Of a stretch of DNA of 20,101 bases, positions 1-7,861 are shown one piece after another. This DNA is from a virus: the IMG/VR virus record IMGVR_UViG_3300034682_000313, positions 1 to 20,101 of that record, one strand, 5' to 3'. The notes under the pieces were generated by a model that ran no database searches, was not told the DNA's origin, and saw nothing but the letters and a program-made list of their open reading frames with translations. Position numbers and translations under genes: made by a program. Position 1 is the stretch's first letter. Each line of letters opens with the position of its first letter.

Positions 1-2
1 AG

Positions 3-350
3 CGGCTGCAACTCGCCATCAGCCTGCACCGGGATGCCGCCATCGAGTCGGCCAGTTGGGGGATGTTCCAGATCATGGGCTTCCACTGGCAGGCGCTGGG
101 CTTTGCCTCGGCCAGCGACTGGCAGACGGCCATGCAGCGCAGCGAAGTGGACCACCTCACCGCCCTGTGCCGCTACATCCAGCAAGATCCCGCCATGCAC
201 AAGGCCCTGCAGGGTCGCAAGTGGGCTGACTTTGCCCGCCGCTACAACGGCCCGGCCTACAAGGACAATGACTACGACACCAAGCTCGCCAAAACATATG
301 ACCACTTTGCCAAGGTCTATCCGGTGAAGGAGGTGGCGGATGTGGCGTAG
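3..350 (+). CDS. Endolysin, N-acetylmuramidase family, C-terminal part
   Basis: The frame is open from the left edge of the window, so the start and most of the catalytic domain are missing. The visible part opens with RLQLAISLHRDAAIESASWG and continues through FQIMGFHW, a signature I associate with the N-acetylmuramidase (DUF3380) fold used by many phage endolysins to cut peptidoglycan glycan strands. It sits where P2 has its endolysin K and directly before the spanin genes, which supports a lysis role. Its stop overlaps the next gene by 11 bases. It has no similarity I can see to the P2 K protein, so the lysin appears to be a replacement module. An internal ATG at 63 is not the real start, because the family motif begins upstream of it. 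Confidence 0.82.
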   Translation, partial: RLQLAISLHRDAAIESASWGMFQIMGFHWQALGFASASDWQTAMQRSEVDHLTALCRYIQQDPAMHKALQGRKWADFARRYNGPAYKDNDYDTKLAKTYDHFAKVYPVKEVADVA

Positions 351-813
351 CCTGCTGCGCTCCCCCCTCACCTGGTTGCTGCTGGCACTGGCCATCGCCT
401 TGGCTGGCTGGGGCTGGTCGGCCCGCTCTGCCGCCAAGGCTGAGGGCAAAGTCTCCACCCTGCAAAGCGACCTCAAGGCCGCCAACGACAAGGCCGTCGA
501 GGCCGAGCGGCGGGAGAAGACCAAAGACGGGGTCATCGATACCCTCACCGGCGAGCTGGACGCCCAGGCAAACGCCGCCGCCACGCTGCAACGCCAGCTT
601 GGCGATCTGACCATCACGGCCGCCACCCGGGCCGACACCATCAAGAGGCTCAAACGTGAAAATGCTGAACTCAAGGAGTGGGCTGATCGCCCTCTGCCTG
701 ATCCTGTTGTCAGGCTGCTCCAGCGCCCCGCCCTCACCGGCGCCGCAGATTATCAGGCTCACCTGTCCAGCCCCGGCGCCCTGCCAACTGCCGGCAGCCA
801 GCCCGGTCAATAA
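340..813 (+). CDS. lysB: LysB-like inner-membrane spanin (i-spanin)
   Basis: A 157-residue protein with one N-terminal membrane segment (about residues 10-27, LTWLLLALAIALAGWGW). A long charged and Ala-rich helix follows (about 30-115) and is probably a periplasmic coiled coil. The C-terminal stretch ELKEWADRPLPDPVVRLLQR is typical of P2 LysB relatives. It should sit in the inner membrane and pair with the lipoprotein encoded inside its 3' end to fuse inner and outer membranes at the last step of lysis. The start ATG at 340 lies within the end of the endolysin gene, giving tight coupling. The next gene begins at 656 in another frame, so its reading frame overlaps this one by 158 bases. Confidence 0.85.
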   Translation: MWRSLLRSPLTWLLLALAIALAGWGWSARSAAKAEGKVSTLQSDLKAANDKAVEAERREKTKDGVIDTLTGELDAQANAAATLQRQLGDLTITAATRADTIKRLKRENAELKEWADRPLPDPVVRLLQRPALTGAADYQAHLSSPGALPTAGSQPGQ

Positions 814-949
814 CGGCGATCTCATGGATCAGCTGACCCAGACCGAGGCCGCCTGGGCCACCTGCGCCGCCCAAGTCGACAGCCTTATCGCCTGCCAGCA
901 ACGCCACCAGAACGGGAGGGAGAATGGAAAAGCCAAAACAGATCCGTGA
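656..949 (+). CDS. lysC: LysC-like outer-membrane spanin lipoprotein (o-spanin)
   Basis: A 97-residue frame with a lipoprotein signal: hydrophobic LIALCLILLSGC ends in a lipobox with the acylated cysteine at about residue 21. A short proline-rich segment (SSAPPSPAPQ) follows, a hallmark of Rz1/LysC outer-membrane spanins. It starts with GTG at 656, and an ATG two codons later (662) is an equally good start. More than half of it is nested in the LysB gene, in a different frame, as is usual for this pair. The C-terminal half (TQTEAAWATCAAQVDSLIAC) has two further cysteines. The protein should lie on the periplasmic face of the outer membrane and bind the LysB coiled coil. Confidence 0.85.
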   Translation: MKMLNSRSGLIALCLILLSGCSSAPPSPAPQIIRLTCPAPAPCQLPAASPVNNGDLMDQLTQTEAAWATCAAQVDSLIACQQRHQNGRENGKAKTDP

Positions 950-1379
950 GGTACTGACCCGCTGCGTGCCCCACCTCAAGACAAACCCCGACAAGCTGCA
1001 CATCTTCATCGCCCCGGGCAATGTCGAAAGCACCGGCGCCAGCTCGCTCTCGTTCGAGTGGCAATACCCCCTCACCATCGGCATCGAGGACTTTGCCGGC
1101 CACCCGGACCAGATCATGGTGCCGCTGCTGGCCTGGCTGCGCCAACACCAGCCCGATCTGATGACCAACGACGAGCGACGCAAGGAGGGCATCACCTTCG
1201 AGGCAGAATACCTCGCGAGCGACCTGATGGACCTCATCATCACCGTCAAGCTGACAGAGCGGGTCAGGGTGTGGCAAAACGAACAGGGTATAGGCTGGGA
1301 ACACCTGCCAGAGCCGCCTGAAGACCCCTATGACGGCATCACCTGGGAACTCTTCACCGATGAAGGGCATCAGCCATGA
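924..1379 (+). CDS. R: Tail completion protein R
   Basis: A 151-residue protein beginning MEKPKQIREVL, of the size of P2 gpR (about 155). It includes the segment TNPDKLHIFIAPGNVESTGA, which I recognise as typical of gpR homologues. In P2, R and S are needed to finish the tail so that it can join a filled head. A strong ribosome site (GGGAGGGAG, 914-922) precedes the ATG, although the start overlaps lysC by 26 bases. Its stop overlaps the next start as ATGA at 1376-1379, so R and S are coupled. The position after the lysis cassette and before S is the canonical P2 one. Confidence 0.88.
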   Translation: MEKPKQIREVLTRCVPHLKTNPDKLHIFIAPGNVESTGASSLSFEWQYPLTIGIEDFAGHPDQIMVPLLAWLRQHQPDLMTNDERRKEGITFEAEYLASDLMDLIITVKLTERVRVWQNEQGIGWEHLPEPPEDPYDGITWELFTDEGHQP

Positions 1380-1834
1380 TCACCGACGACCTGAACCGCC
1401 TGACCAGCTGGGCCGACGGTCTGCTGGCCAGCATGGAGCCCGCCGCCCGCCGTCAGTTGGCGGGCGAGATGGCCCGCACCTTGCGCGCCAGCCAGGCCCA
1501 GCGGATCCGCGCCAACCGCCAGCCAGATGGCACCCCCATGGCCCCGCGCAAGCCGCAGCCCAAGCTGAAGACAAACCGGGGGCGCCTACGCCGCAAGATG
1601 TTCTTCAAAATCAGTAGCCCAGCCTGGCTCAAAGCCCGTGCCAATGAACATCAAGCCCTGGTCGAGTTTGCCGGCACCGCCAACCGGCTCGCCACCATTC
1701 ACCAGTACGGTCTCAAAGACCGCATCAAGGGGCGCGAGATCTCATACCCGGCGCGGGAACTGCTCGGCATCACAGAACAAGAACTTGACCAGCTAGAAAC
1801 CACCCTGCTCGCCCACCTCACCAAAGGACTTTAA
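1376..1834 (+). CDS. S: Tail completion protein S (virion morphogenesis family)
   Basis: A 152-residue protein, close to the roughly 150 of P2 gpS. The N-terminal half contains a basic stretch (MARTLRASQAQRIRANRQP, then MAPRKPQPKLKTNRGRLRRK). The central IHQYGLKDRIKGREISYPAR and the following LLGIT segment are characteristic of the phage virion morphogenesis family, where the H-x-YG block precedes a conserved YPAR-LLG block. In P2 it acts with R in tail completion. It is translationally coupled to R by ATGA and is the last gene before a 78-base gap that holds a palindromic element, which suggests the end of one transcription unit. Confidence 0.88.
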   Translation: MITDDLNRLTSWADGLLASMEPAARRQLAGEMARTLRASQAQRIRANRQPDGTPMAPRKPQPKLKTNRGRLRRKMFFKISSPAWLKARANEHQALVEFAGTANRLATIHQYGLKDRIKGREISYPARELLGITEQELDQLETTLLAHLTKGL

Positions 1835-1842
1835 CCATCGCC

Positions 1843-1883
1843 GCCAGTGTGCCAGCGCCGTACACACTGGCCGCCCCTCGCCT
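1843..1883 (+). repeat. Late-operon palindrome, copy 1 (upstream of V)
   Basis: A 9-bp inverted repeat, GCCAGTGTG and CACACTGGC, separated by 11 bases and followed by CGCCCCTCGCCT. The same arrangement, with identical arms, identical spacing and 11 of 12 matching trailing bases, recurs at 8187-8227 before FI. It lies between S and V, where P2 has late promoter PV. There is no T-run after the stem, so it does not look like an intrinsic terminator. A binding site for a late activator (the Ogr role in P2) is my inference. Confidence 0.8.
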
Positions 1884-1912
1884 TCCCGGTCATTGCCCAA
1901 AACAATGGCCCC

Positions 1913-2485
1913 ATGCAACCGACCCCGACTGAACTCCAACGCCTGATCGACAACCTGATCCGCATCGGCACCGTAATTGCCGTGCGCTCCGGGGAGTGTC
2001 GCGTCAAGAGCGGCAACAACAAGACTGACTGGCGGCCCTACGCAGCAGCGCGGGCCGGGAAGAATCGCACCCGCCATCGCCTCTCCATTGGCGAACAGGT
2101 GCTGATGCTCTCGGTCAGCGGCGATTTGCGCAATGCCTACATCGTCGGTCCCATCCACTGCGACGCCTTCCCAGAGCCCTTGGCGAATGATGACAATCCG
2201 GACCTCGACCGCACCGAATACGCTGATGGCGCAGTCATCGAATACAACCCGGCCACCGGCGCGCTCAACGCCACCGGCATCAAGACCGCCACCCTCTCGG
2301 CCTCCGTTACCGTCAAGCTGATCACCCCCCTGGTGGAATGCACCCAGGCACTCAAGGTCGGTTCGACCATCGAGGCGGGCGGCAAGATCACCGCTCCCAC
2401 CGCCAAGATTGGCGGCATCGAGGTGACCACCCACAAGCACGGCAACGTCAGCACCGGCAGCGGCACCTCCGGGGGCCCGCAATGA
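1913..2485 (+). CDS. V: Baseplate assembly protein V, tail spike tip
   Basis: A 190-residue protein from the ATG at 1913. This start puts MQPTPTELQRLIDNLIRIGT in register with the start of P2 gpV, whereas the longer open frame from 1847 would translate the palindrome region. The N-terminal part is an OB-fold-like hub (SVGEQV-type block at LSIGEQVLMLSVSGDL). The middle consists of alternating short strands (AVIEYNPATGALNATGIKTA) expected for the trimeric beta-helix needle. The C-terminus has THKHG, the H-x-H motif that coordinates iron at the tip of the P2 membrane-piercing spike. No good ribosome site is visible before 1913. It overlaps W by 4 bases (ATGA). Confidence 0.9.
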   Translation: MQPTPTELQRLIDNLIRIGTVIAVRSGECRVKSGNNKTDWRPYAAARAGKNRTRHRLSIGEQVLMLSVSGDLRNAYIVGPIHCDAFPEPLANDDNPDLDRTEYADGAVIEYNPATGALNATGIKTATLSASVTVKLITPLVECTQALKVGSTIEAGGKITAPTAKIGGIEVTTHKHGNVSTGSGTSGGPQ

Positions 2486-2853
2486 ACTGGCTCGGCATGA
2501 ATGCCGCCACCGGCCGCGCCATCAGCGCCACCGACCACATCATCCAGTCGGTGCGCGACATCCTCATCACCCCGGTGGGCTCCCGCGTCATGCGCCGCGA
2601 CTACGGCAGCGAGCTCTTTTACCTCATCGACCAGCCCCAGCATCAGGCCACCCGCCTGCGCCTGATGGCCGCCACCGTGCAGGCCCTTATCAACTGGGAA
2701 CCCCGCATCACCATCACCCGGGTCGATGTGCTGGGCGGCGGCATGGATGGCGCCCTCACCGTCGAGCTCACCTGGCAGCGCAAGGACGGCGGCGCGCCGG
2801 GTACCAGAACAGAGAGCGCCACTATTGCCATCCCCACAGGAGCCGCCCAGTGA
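2482..2853 (+). CDS. W: Baseplate protein W (gp25-like wedge)
   Basis: A 123-residue protein starting at the ATG that overlaps the V stop. The N-terminal region SVRDILITPVGSRVMRRDYG is the signature of the T4 gp25 / P2 gpW baseplate wedge family. It continues into SELFYLIDQP, which is also conserved. Gp25-like proteins trigger sheath contraction at the baseplate, so this protein should join J and I in the wedge. The same frame is open further upstream inside V, but starting there would add residues without family support. Its stop overlaps the GTG start of J. Confidence 0.92.
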   Translation: MNWLGMNAATGRAISATDHIIQSVRDILITPVGSRVMRRDYGSELFYLIDQPQHQATRLRLMAATVQALINWEPRITITRVDVLGGGMDGALTVELTWQRKDGGAPGTRTESATIAIPTGAAQ

Positions 2854-3761
2854 GCACCATCACCCTCTCCCAACTGCCACAGCCTGATGTGATCGAACTG
2901 CTGGACTTCGAGACCATCCTGGCCGAACGAAAAGCCTATTTCGTCAGCCTCCACCCGGCAGACCAACAACCCAGCGTCGAGGCCACCCTGGCACTCGATT
3001 CCGAACCTATCACCAAGCTGCTGCAAGAGAATGCCTATCGCGAGCTGATCCTGCGCCAACGCATCAACGAAAGCTGCATGGCTGTGATGCTGGCCTATGC
3101 TGCTGGCGCAGACCTGGACCATCTCGGAGCAAACTTCAACGTGCAGCGCCTGCTGATTGACGCAGGCGACCCAGATGCAACCCCGCCAAGACAGCCGACA
3201 TACGAGACTGACACCGACTTTAGAACCCGCATCCAGTTATCGTTCGAGGGGATCAGCACGGCGGGCAGCAAGGGCAGCTACCTCTTCCACGCGCTGAGCG
3301 CAGACGCTGATGTAAAAGACATCGATGCGGTGACCCAAACCCCCGGTAACGTCACCGTCTACGTATTGTCACGGTCAGGGAATGGCACGGCCTCACCGGA
3401 TCTGCTTGCGGCCGTGAAGACCACCCTGAACGCCGACCATACCAGGCCAATGACCGACCAAGTGACCGTGCAATCGGCTGCCATCGTGGACTACACGGTG
3501 GAGGCCGAGCTTGTGATCCTTCCAGGCCCCGCCCCTGATGTTGTGCGCCAGGCGGCCATCGACGCCATCACCTCCTATACCGAGGCACAGCGCAAGATCG
3601 GGTACGACGTCAACTTGTCAGGTGTCTATGCCTCCCTGCACCAGCCGGGTGTGCAGCGTGTAAACCTGACCAGCCCCGTCGCCAACATTCCGATTGGTGA
3701 CGGCCAGTCGAGCTACTGCTCCAACATCACTATCACCGTAGCGAGTGCCACCGATGTCTGA
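2850..3761 (+). CDS. J: Baseplate protein J
   Basis: A 303-residue protein, essentially the P2 gpJ length (302). It starts with GTG overlapping the W stop (GTGA at 2850-2853). The opening block LPQPDVIELLDFETILAERK and the block ENAYRELILRQRINESCMAV, followed by YAAGADLDHLGANF, are standard for the baseplate J family (PF04865). It builds the inner baseplate wedge with W and I. The last bases overlap the start of I (ATG at 3754). The middle, around nucleotides 3160-3480, is less GC-rich than the neighbouring V and W, but the protein shows no break. Confidence 0.92.
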   Translation: MSTITLSQLPQPDVIELLDFETILAERKAYFVSLHPADQQPSVEATLALDSEPITKLLQENAYRELILRQRINESCMAVMLAYAAGADLDHLGANFNVQRLLIDAGDPDATPPRQPTYETDTDFRTRIQLSFEGISTAGSKGSYLFHALSADADVKDIDAVTQTPGNVTVYVLSRSGNGTASPDLLAAVKTTLNADHTRPMTDQVTVQSAAIVDYTVEAELVILPGPAPDVVRQAAIDAITSYTEAQRKIGYDVNLSGVYASLHQPGVQRVNLTSPVANIPIGDGQSSYCSNITITVASATDV

Positions 3762-4362
3762 ATTGCTGCCGCCAAGCTCGACGCCGCTGGAACGGGCACT
3801 GGCTGACACGGTGGCCAAGGTAAGCACCCTGCCGACCCCAGCGCGGGATTTATGGAACCCTGACACTTGCCCCGTGGAGCTGTTGCCATGGCTGGCCTGG
3901 GCCTTCTCGCTGGATGACTGGGATGTGACATGGACTGAGTCCCAGCAGCGCGCAGCCGTGAAAGCCAGCTACAGCGTGCACCGGTACAAGGGCACCATCG
4001 GCAGCGTGAAGGATGCGCTGCAGGCGCTTGGTCTCGGCGTGCAGGTACAGGAGTGGTTTAACCAGATCCCTGCAGGTGACCCATATACCTACAAGCTGCT
4101 GCTGGAAGTGAACCAGTACGGTGTCAGCCTGGCGCAGCTTGAAACGATCCAGGCCGTGGTGGATAACGCCAAGAACCTGCGTTCACACATGACCACGCTG
4201 GACATGACTGTCTCCAGTAACTCCACGGTCTACATCGGCGCCGTGGCTATGTCCGGCAACGAGATCGCATTCAGCCACCCGGCAGGAACCCTGATCGCGG
4301 ATGGCACCTATATCGCCGACGGCTCTCAAGTAGCCAGCGGCCTGATTACTTATGGAGCATGA
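3754..4362 (+). CDS. I: Baseplate/tail protein I
   Basis: A 202-residue protein from the ATG at 3754 (MSELLPPSSTPLERAL). This start was preferred over an in-frame ATG three codons earlier, because the P2 family begins with a short polar segment before LERAL. The family core is LWNPDTCPVELLPWLAWAFS, then DDWD and AVKASYSVHRYKGTIGSVKD, all typical of phage tail protein I. The C-terminal 50 residues (from about MTVSSNSTVYIG) are a Gly/Ala/Thr-rich extension, probably a docking surface for the following fibre or spike. It ends one base before the ATG of the tailspike. Confidence 0.92.
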   Translation: MSELLPPSSTPLERALADTVAKVSTLPTPARDLWNPDTCPVELLPWLAWAFSLDDWDVTWTESQQRAAVKASYSVHRYKGTIGSVKDALQALGLGVQVQEWFNQIPAGDPYTYKLLLEVNQYGVSLAQLETIQAVVDNAKNLRSHMTTLDMTVSSNSTVYIGAVAMSGNEIAFSHPAGTLIADGTYIADGSQVASGLITYGA

Positions 4363-4363
4363 G

Positions 4364-6499
4364 ATGTCTGATTTTGATGGAGCCCTGACCCCTTCTGCTG
4401 GCTGGCCTGATGTTCCGCAGGCATCTGATGTGATGCGCTTGCTGGGTGGCGAAGGCGGTCCGCTCAATGCGCAGGCCGAAGCCCTTGCAGCTCGCACCAA
4501 TCTGCTCCGCGCCAACGTCAGCGAAGCACTGCGCCGCAGCTACGCAGAGGCGGGTTACAACGTCGCGGGGACGTTCCAGGCTGGGTTTACCATCGCCAGT
4601 TCCAATGACATTGGAATCGACCTGGCTACCGGGAAGGGTTACACGGGGCCATCTGGCCCGGTTGCGCCAGGGACTGACCCGACTAGTGGGGGGTTTGTTG
4701 ACCGTTCTGATGCATTGTGGCGCCCTAAGACCCCAGATGATTTCTCCGGCACTGACCAGCAGAAAATTGAGGCATGGCTTGCTGCTGGAGGGGCGCTAGA
4801 AATTCGCCGCGATTACACTATGACGTCTGTTGTTGCTGTTACTGTTTCTAACGCTAAGGTTTCTGGTCATGGGCGGATCATATTCCCTGCATCCGTTAGC
4901 ACCAGCGGCACCGTCCTTAGCATCACGGGCAACAACAACAAGCTCAAGGAGATGCACATTGTCCATCAAGGGTCGATGCTGAATGCCGGCGCTCTTGTCA
5001 CCGTAACTGGAAACAAGAATCGGTTGGAGAATGTCGAGTCAACCTTCCTGACTGAGTACAATCCAACCGTAGAGGGTGAGCAATACAAGGGCACCTGCAT
5101 TGCCTTGGTAGGAGACTCCAACTCTGCCATCGAGTGCTACGGGGAAAACAGCGGGACAGGCGTCAGCGATAACGGCAAAAACAACTTGCTGCTGCGAAAC
5201 ACCTTCAATAAGAGCTGTCGCATTTTGGTAAACGGAAATAAGTCACGCCACGCTATTGTTGATGGCAACACTGGCGACTGCCAGCACAAGGGCTATCCGC
5301 TGCAAGGCTGCGATGGGATCTGGGGCAACCGTTCCCACCGCTTCACGAAGTACAGCAATAACACCATCATCAACCCGGGTGAGCACGGAGCATATCTCCA
5401 GGGTGATGGGTTTACTTGGGACAAGACTAATCGGGTGGAGGGCGCCAAGAAGTGCCTCCTTAAAGTAGGTGCCAAAGCCGAAGGAAATTTTGCGTATCCC
5501 GGCGAAACTCTCCCGTTGTTTGACGAATTTGGTGTGCCGGATGCAATAAGTGGAGTCTACGCGACCACAGGTGCATTCATTGCGCCGAGGGGTTCTGGGA
5601 ATAACACTACCGCTAGCTCTGACGGATGTGTTTGCCTACAACCTAACATCGCTGACTTGGTGATCGATGAGTATGAAGTGGTTGACAATCCAGACTCTCC
5701 GTTTGGTATTCGTTCATTGTATTTCGCGTATGGCAGCGCAGGTTTACAGGTTATGTCTAACCTGAAAGTGCTCGATGGTAAGGTGCTACGGTCTGGGTCG
5801 TCGTCCTTTGCATGTGCAGACAACCTTGAAATCGACGGGTTCTACTCAGGGCAGAAACTGAATATTTCGGCGGCAGATGCGCCGCAGGGCACAAAAAATG
5901 TGACAATCCGCGCTGAGTGCCCTTCCATCGACTTCACCACGGCTCCAGATGGAATAAAAATTATCGGCGGGAAGTATCAGTACATATCAGAAAGTAGCGG
6001 CCTCAACATCGAGATATTCGACGCAGAAATAACTAGGCAAGATATCGGCGGGTCGTGGGCAAACGGCCGAGTCGTTCGACTGCAAGACACGAAGGTGAAA
6101 TGGCTCGGCACCTCCGTTTTCAACATCAACGGGGTTGATAATGTCGTTGACTCAACTTTCGATCTTCCTGACGCAAACGGTTCATATCCTTTGCAGTTCA
6201 ATTTCAATAGCCCCCTCCCGTCACAAGGGCATTTTGACGGCAATACCATTCGAGCGCCGCTTTCTGAACGGCCAGTTAGAATTGGTGGTTCTGATGCCAC
6301 CTGCAATTCCAACGTAATCGTTGGTTCCGCATCTGCCAATTACACCCTGACTATCCAGGGCAGCAACGTGACGGCGGTCGGCAACGCCCTGAATGCAGGC
6401 GCAGTGCGACTGGATACTGCGGCGACAAACTGTTTTGTTGTCGGGAAATCTGTTTCCAACGGTAACGCCGCGGGCGGCAACGTTGTTGTCACCAGTTAA
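4364..6499 (+). CDS. Beta-helix tailspike protein, candidate polysaccharide depolymerase
   Basis: A 711-residue protein. The ATG at 4364 was chosen because GGAG at 4354-4357 is well spaced; an ATG at 4352 in the same frame adds four residues. Residues 1 to about 115 look like a particle-binding head (AEAGYNVAGTFQAGFTIASS, then LATGKGYTGPSGP). From about residue 130 (GTDQQKIEAWLAAGGALEIR) the sequence turns into short alternating strands with many N, G, V, I and T residues, as in right-handed beta-helix (pectin-lyase-like) tailspikes. Such spikes bind and often cut O-antigen or capsule. Catalytic residues cannot be named from sequence alone. Base composition and codon use (AAT, GTT, ATA, AGT) are clearly more AT-rich than the flanking genes, pointing to separate acquisition. 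P2 has no gene here. Confidence 0.8.
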   Translation: MSDFDGALTPSAGWPDVPQASDVMRLLGGEGGPLNAQAEALAARTNLLRANVSEALRRSYAEAGYNVAGTFQAGFTIASSNDIGIDLATGKGYTGPSGPVAPGTDPTSGGFVDRSDALWRPKTPDDFSGTDQQKIEAWLAAGGALEIRRDYTMTSVVAVTVSNAKVSGHGRIIFPASVSTSGTVLSITGNNNKLKEMHIVHQGSMLNAGALVTVTGNKNRLENVESTFLTEYNPTVEGEQYKGTCIALVGDSNSAIECYGENSGTGVSDNGKNNLLLRNTFNKSCRILVNGNKSRHAIVDGNTGDCQHKGYPLQGCDGIWGNRSHRFTKYSNNTIINPGEHGAYLQGDGFTWDKTNRVEGAKKCLLKVGAKAEGNFAYPGETLPLFDEFGVPDAISGVYATTGAFIAPRGSGNNTTASSDGCVCLQPNIADLVIDEYEVVDNPDSPFGIRSLYFAYGSAGLQVMSNLKVLDGKVLRSGSSSFACADNLEIDGFYSGQKLNISAADAPQGTKNVTIRAECPSIDFTTAPDGIKIIGGKYQYISESSGLNIEIFDAEITRQDIGGSWANGRVVRLQDTKVKWLGTSVFNINGVDNVVDSTFDLPDANGSYPLQFNFNSPLPSQGHFDGNTIRAPLSERPVRIGGSDATCNSNVIVGSASANYTLTIQGSNVTAVGNALNAGAVRLDTAATNCFVVGKSVSNGNAAGGNVVVTS

Positions 6500-6520
6500 C
6501 CAATCCTTGGGGCTCCAGAG

Positions 6521-7852
6521 ATGACTTACAAGTGCATTCACACAACTGTCGGCCTTGCTTTGATGGCCGAAGCCGAGGCGACAGGGACACAGATCCGGCT
6601 GACCCATGTCGCCGTCGGGGATGGGAACGGCAACCCTATCACGCCGTCCGAGGGAATGACCCAGCTTGTCCGCGAGCGGTATCGGGCGACGGTGAACCGG
6701 GTCTGGCAGGATCCTGACACCTACAACAAGTTCAGTGCCGAGATCATCATCCCGGCCACTGTCGGCGGTTTCACGCTACGTGAGGTGGGGGTGTTCGACA
6801 GCAACGGTAACCTTTTTGTGGTGGGTAACCTGCCGGATACCTACAAGCCGACCGATACCGACGGCGCTTACAGCGACACGGTGATCCGCGTCGACTTCAT
6901 GGTGACAAACGCCAGCGTCGTGCAAATCATGGTCGACCCGAACGTTGTCGTTGCCACTCACCAGTGGGTGATGAATACGATTACCGTGTGCGCCCTCCTG
7001 CCTGGTGGCACCACTGGGCAGATCCTGGCGAAGAAGTCCAACGCCTGCGGCGACATCGAATGGAAGGACCCGACAGACGTCAATATCACGGTCAACAGCA
7101 TCGAGGAAACCCAGACGCTGGCCGCCGCGCAGACTCAGGTAGACTGGGCGGTGGTGAACAACACCGGGCTGGCCGTCTATGTGGAAGGGGTGCGCCTGCG
7201 TGCTGACGAGTTCACCAAAGACCCCATGATCAACACCAGGATCACGCTGACGCAAACCTACCCAGCCGGTGCGAAGATAGTCGGCACACAGAACGAGCCT
7301 GCAGGCACGCTGCCGGATCCGTTGGTGAAGTCGCAGAACCTGAACGATGTGCCGAACAAGCAGACGGCGCGGACAAACCTGGATGTGTTCAGCAAGAGCG
7401 AAACCAGGCAGATGGCTCCGCCAGGTCTGGTGGCGCACTTCGCTCGCAGCACCGCCCCAGCAGGCTGGCTCAAGGCCAACGGGGCCGCCGTGTCTCGCAT
7501 CGCCTATGCAGATCTGTTCGCTGCTATCGGCACCATATTTGGCGCCGGCGACGGGTTCAACACCTTCAACCTACCTAACCTGCGTGGTGAATTTCTGCGT
7601 GGCTGGGATGATGGGCGCAACGCTGACCCGGGCCGCGTCTTTGGCTCGGCCCAGGCTGACGCCATTCGAGCGCACAACCACAATGTCCCCGCCTGGAAGG
7701 CAACGCAGCCAGACCCAACGGGCGGCCCCAGCGCGGTAGGTGCTGACTCGGGTGGTGGTGGATCTGAACAAGACGACATTGTTACCAGAACCACCGGCAG
7801 CGCCGAGACGCGGCCGCGCAACGTGGCCCTTCTGGCCTGCATCAAGTTCTAA
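6521..7852 (+). CDS. H-like tail fibre with C-terminal collar domain
   Basis: A 443-residue protein. The N-terminal 150 residues (MTYKCIHTTVGLALMAEAEA, RLTHVAVGDGNG, VGGFTLREVGVFD, GNLFVVGNLP) match the N-terminal domain of P2 gpH-type fibres that attaches to the baseplate. A linker of about 150 residues contains the fibre-like segment LVKSQNLNDVPNKQTARTNL. The C-terminus carries a phage tail collar domain: VAHFARSTAPAGWLKANGAA, FNTFNLPNLRGEFLRGWDDG, and the final RPRNVALLACIKF. It is much shorter than P2 gpH (about 670), so the variable receptor-binding shaft is reduced. It follows the tailspike by 21 bases and precedes a small assembly protein, so the virion probably carries both adhesins. 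Confidence 0.88.
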   Translation: MTYKCIHTTVGLALMAEAEATGTQIRLTHVAVGDGNGNPITPSEGMTQLVRERYRATVNRVWQDPDTYNKFSAEIIIPATVGGFTLREVGVFDSNGNLFVVGNLPDTYKPTDTDGAYSDTVIRVDFMVTNASVVQIMVDPNVVVATHQWVMNTITVCALLPGGTTGQILAKKSNACGDIEWKDPTDVNITVNSIEETQTLAAAQTQVDWAVVNNTGLAVYVEGVRLRADEFTKDPMINTRITLTQTYPAGAKIVGTQNEPAGTLPDPLVKSQNLNDVPNKQTARTNLDVFSKSETRQMAPPGLVAHFARSTAPAGWLKANGAAVSRIAYADLFAAIGTIFGAGDGFNTFNLPNLRGEFLRGWDDGRNADPGRVFGSAQADAIRAHNHNVPAWKATQPDPTGGPSAVGADSGGGGSEQDDIVTRTTGSAETRPRNVALLACIKF

Positions 7853-7861
7853 GGGGGAGAC

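Noticed and set aside
1843-1871. The palindrome before V (and its copy before FI) as an intrinsic terminator
   Set aside because: The stem is stable enough, but the bases after it are C/G-rich on both sides with no T-run. The conserved trailing block is not expected for a terminator.
1847-1912. An upstream in-frame ATG extending protein V by 22 residues
   Set aside because: The extension would translate the palindromic element. The same peptide-like string (THWPPLA) appears out of context before FI simply because the DNA is repeated there.
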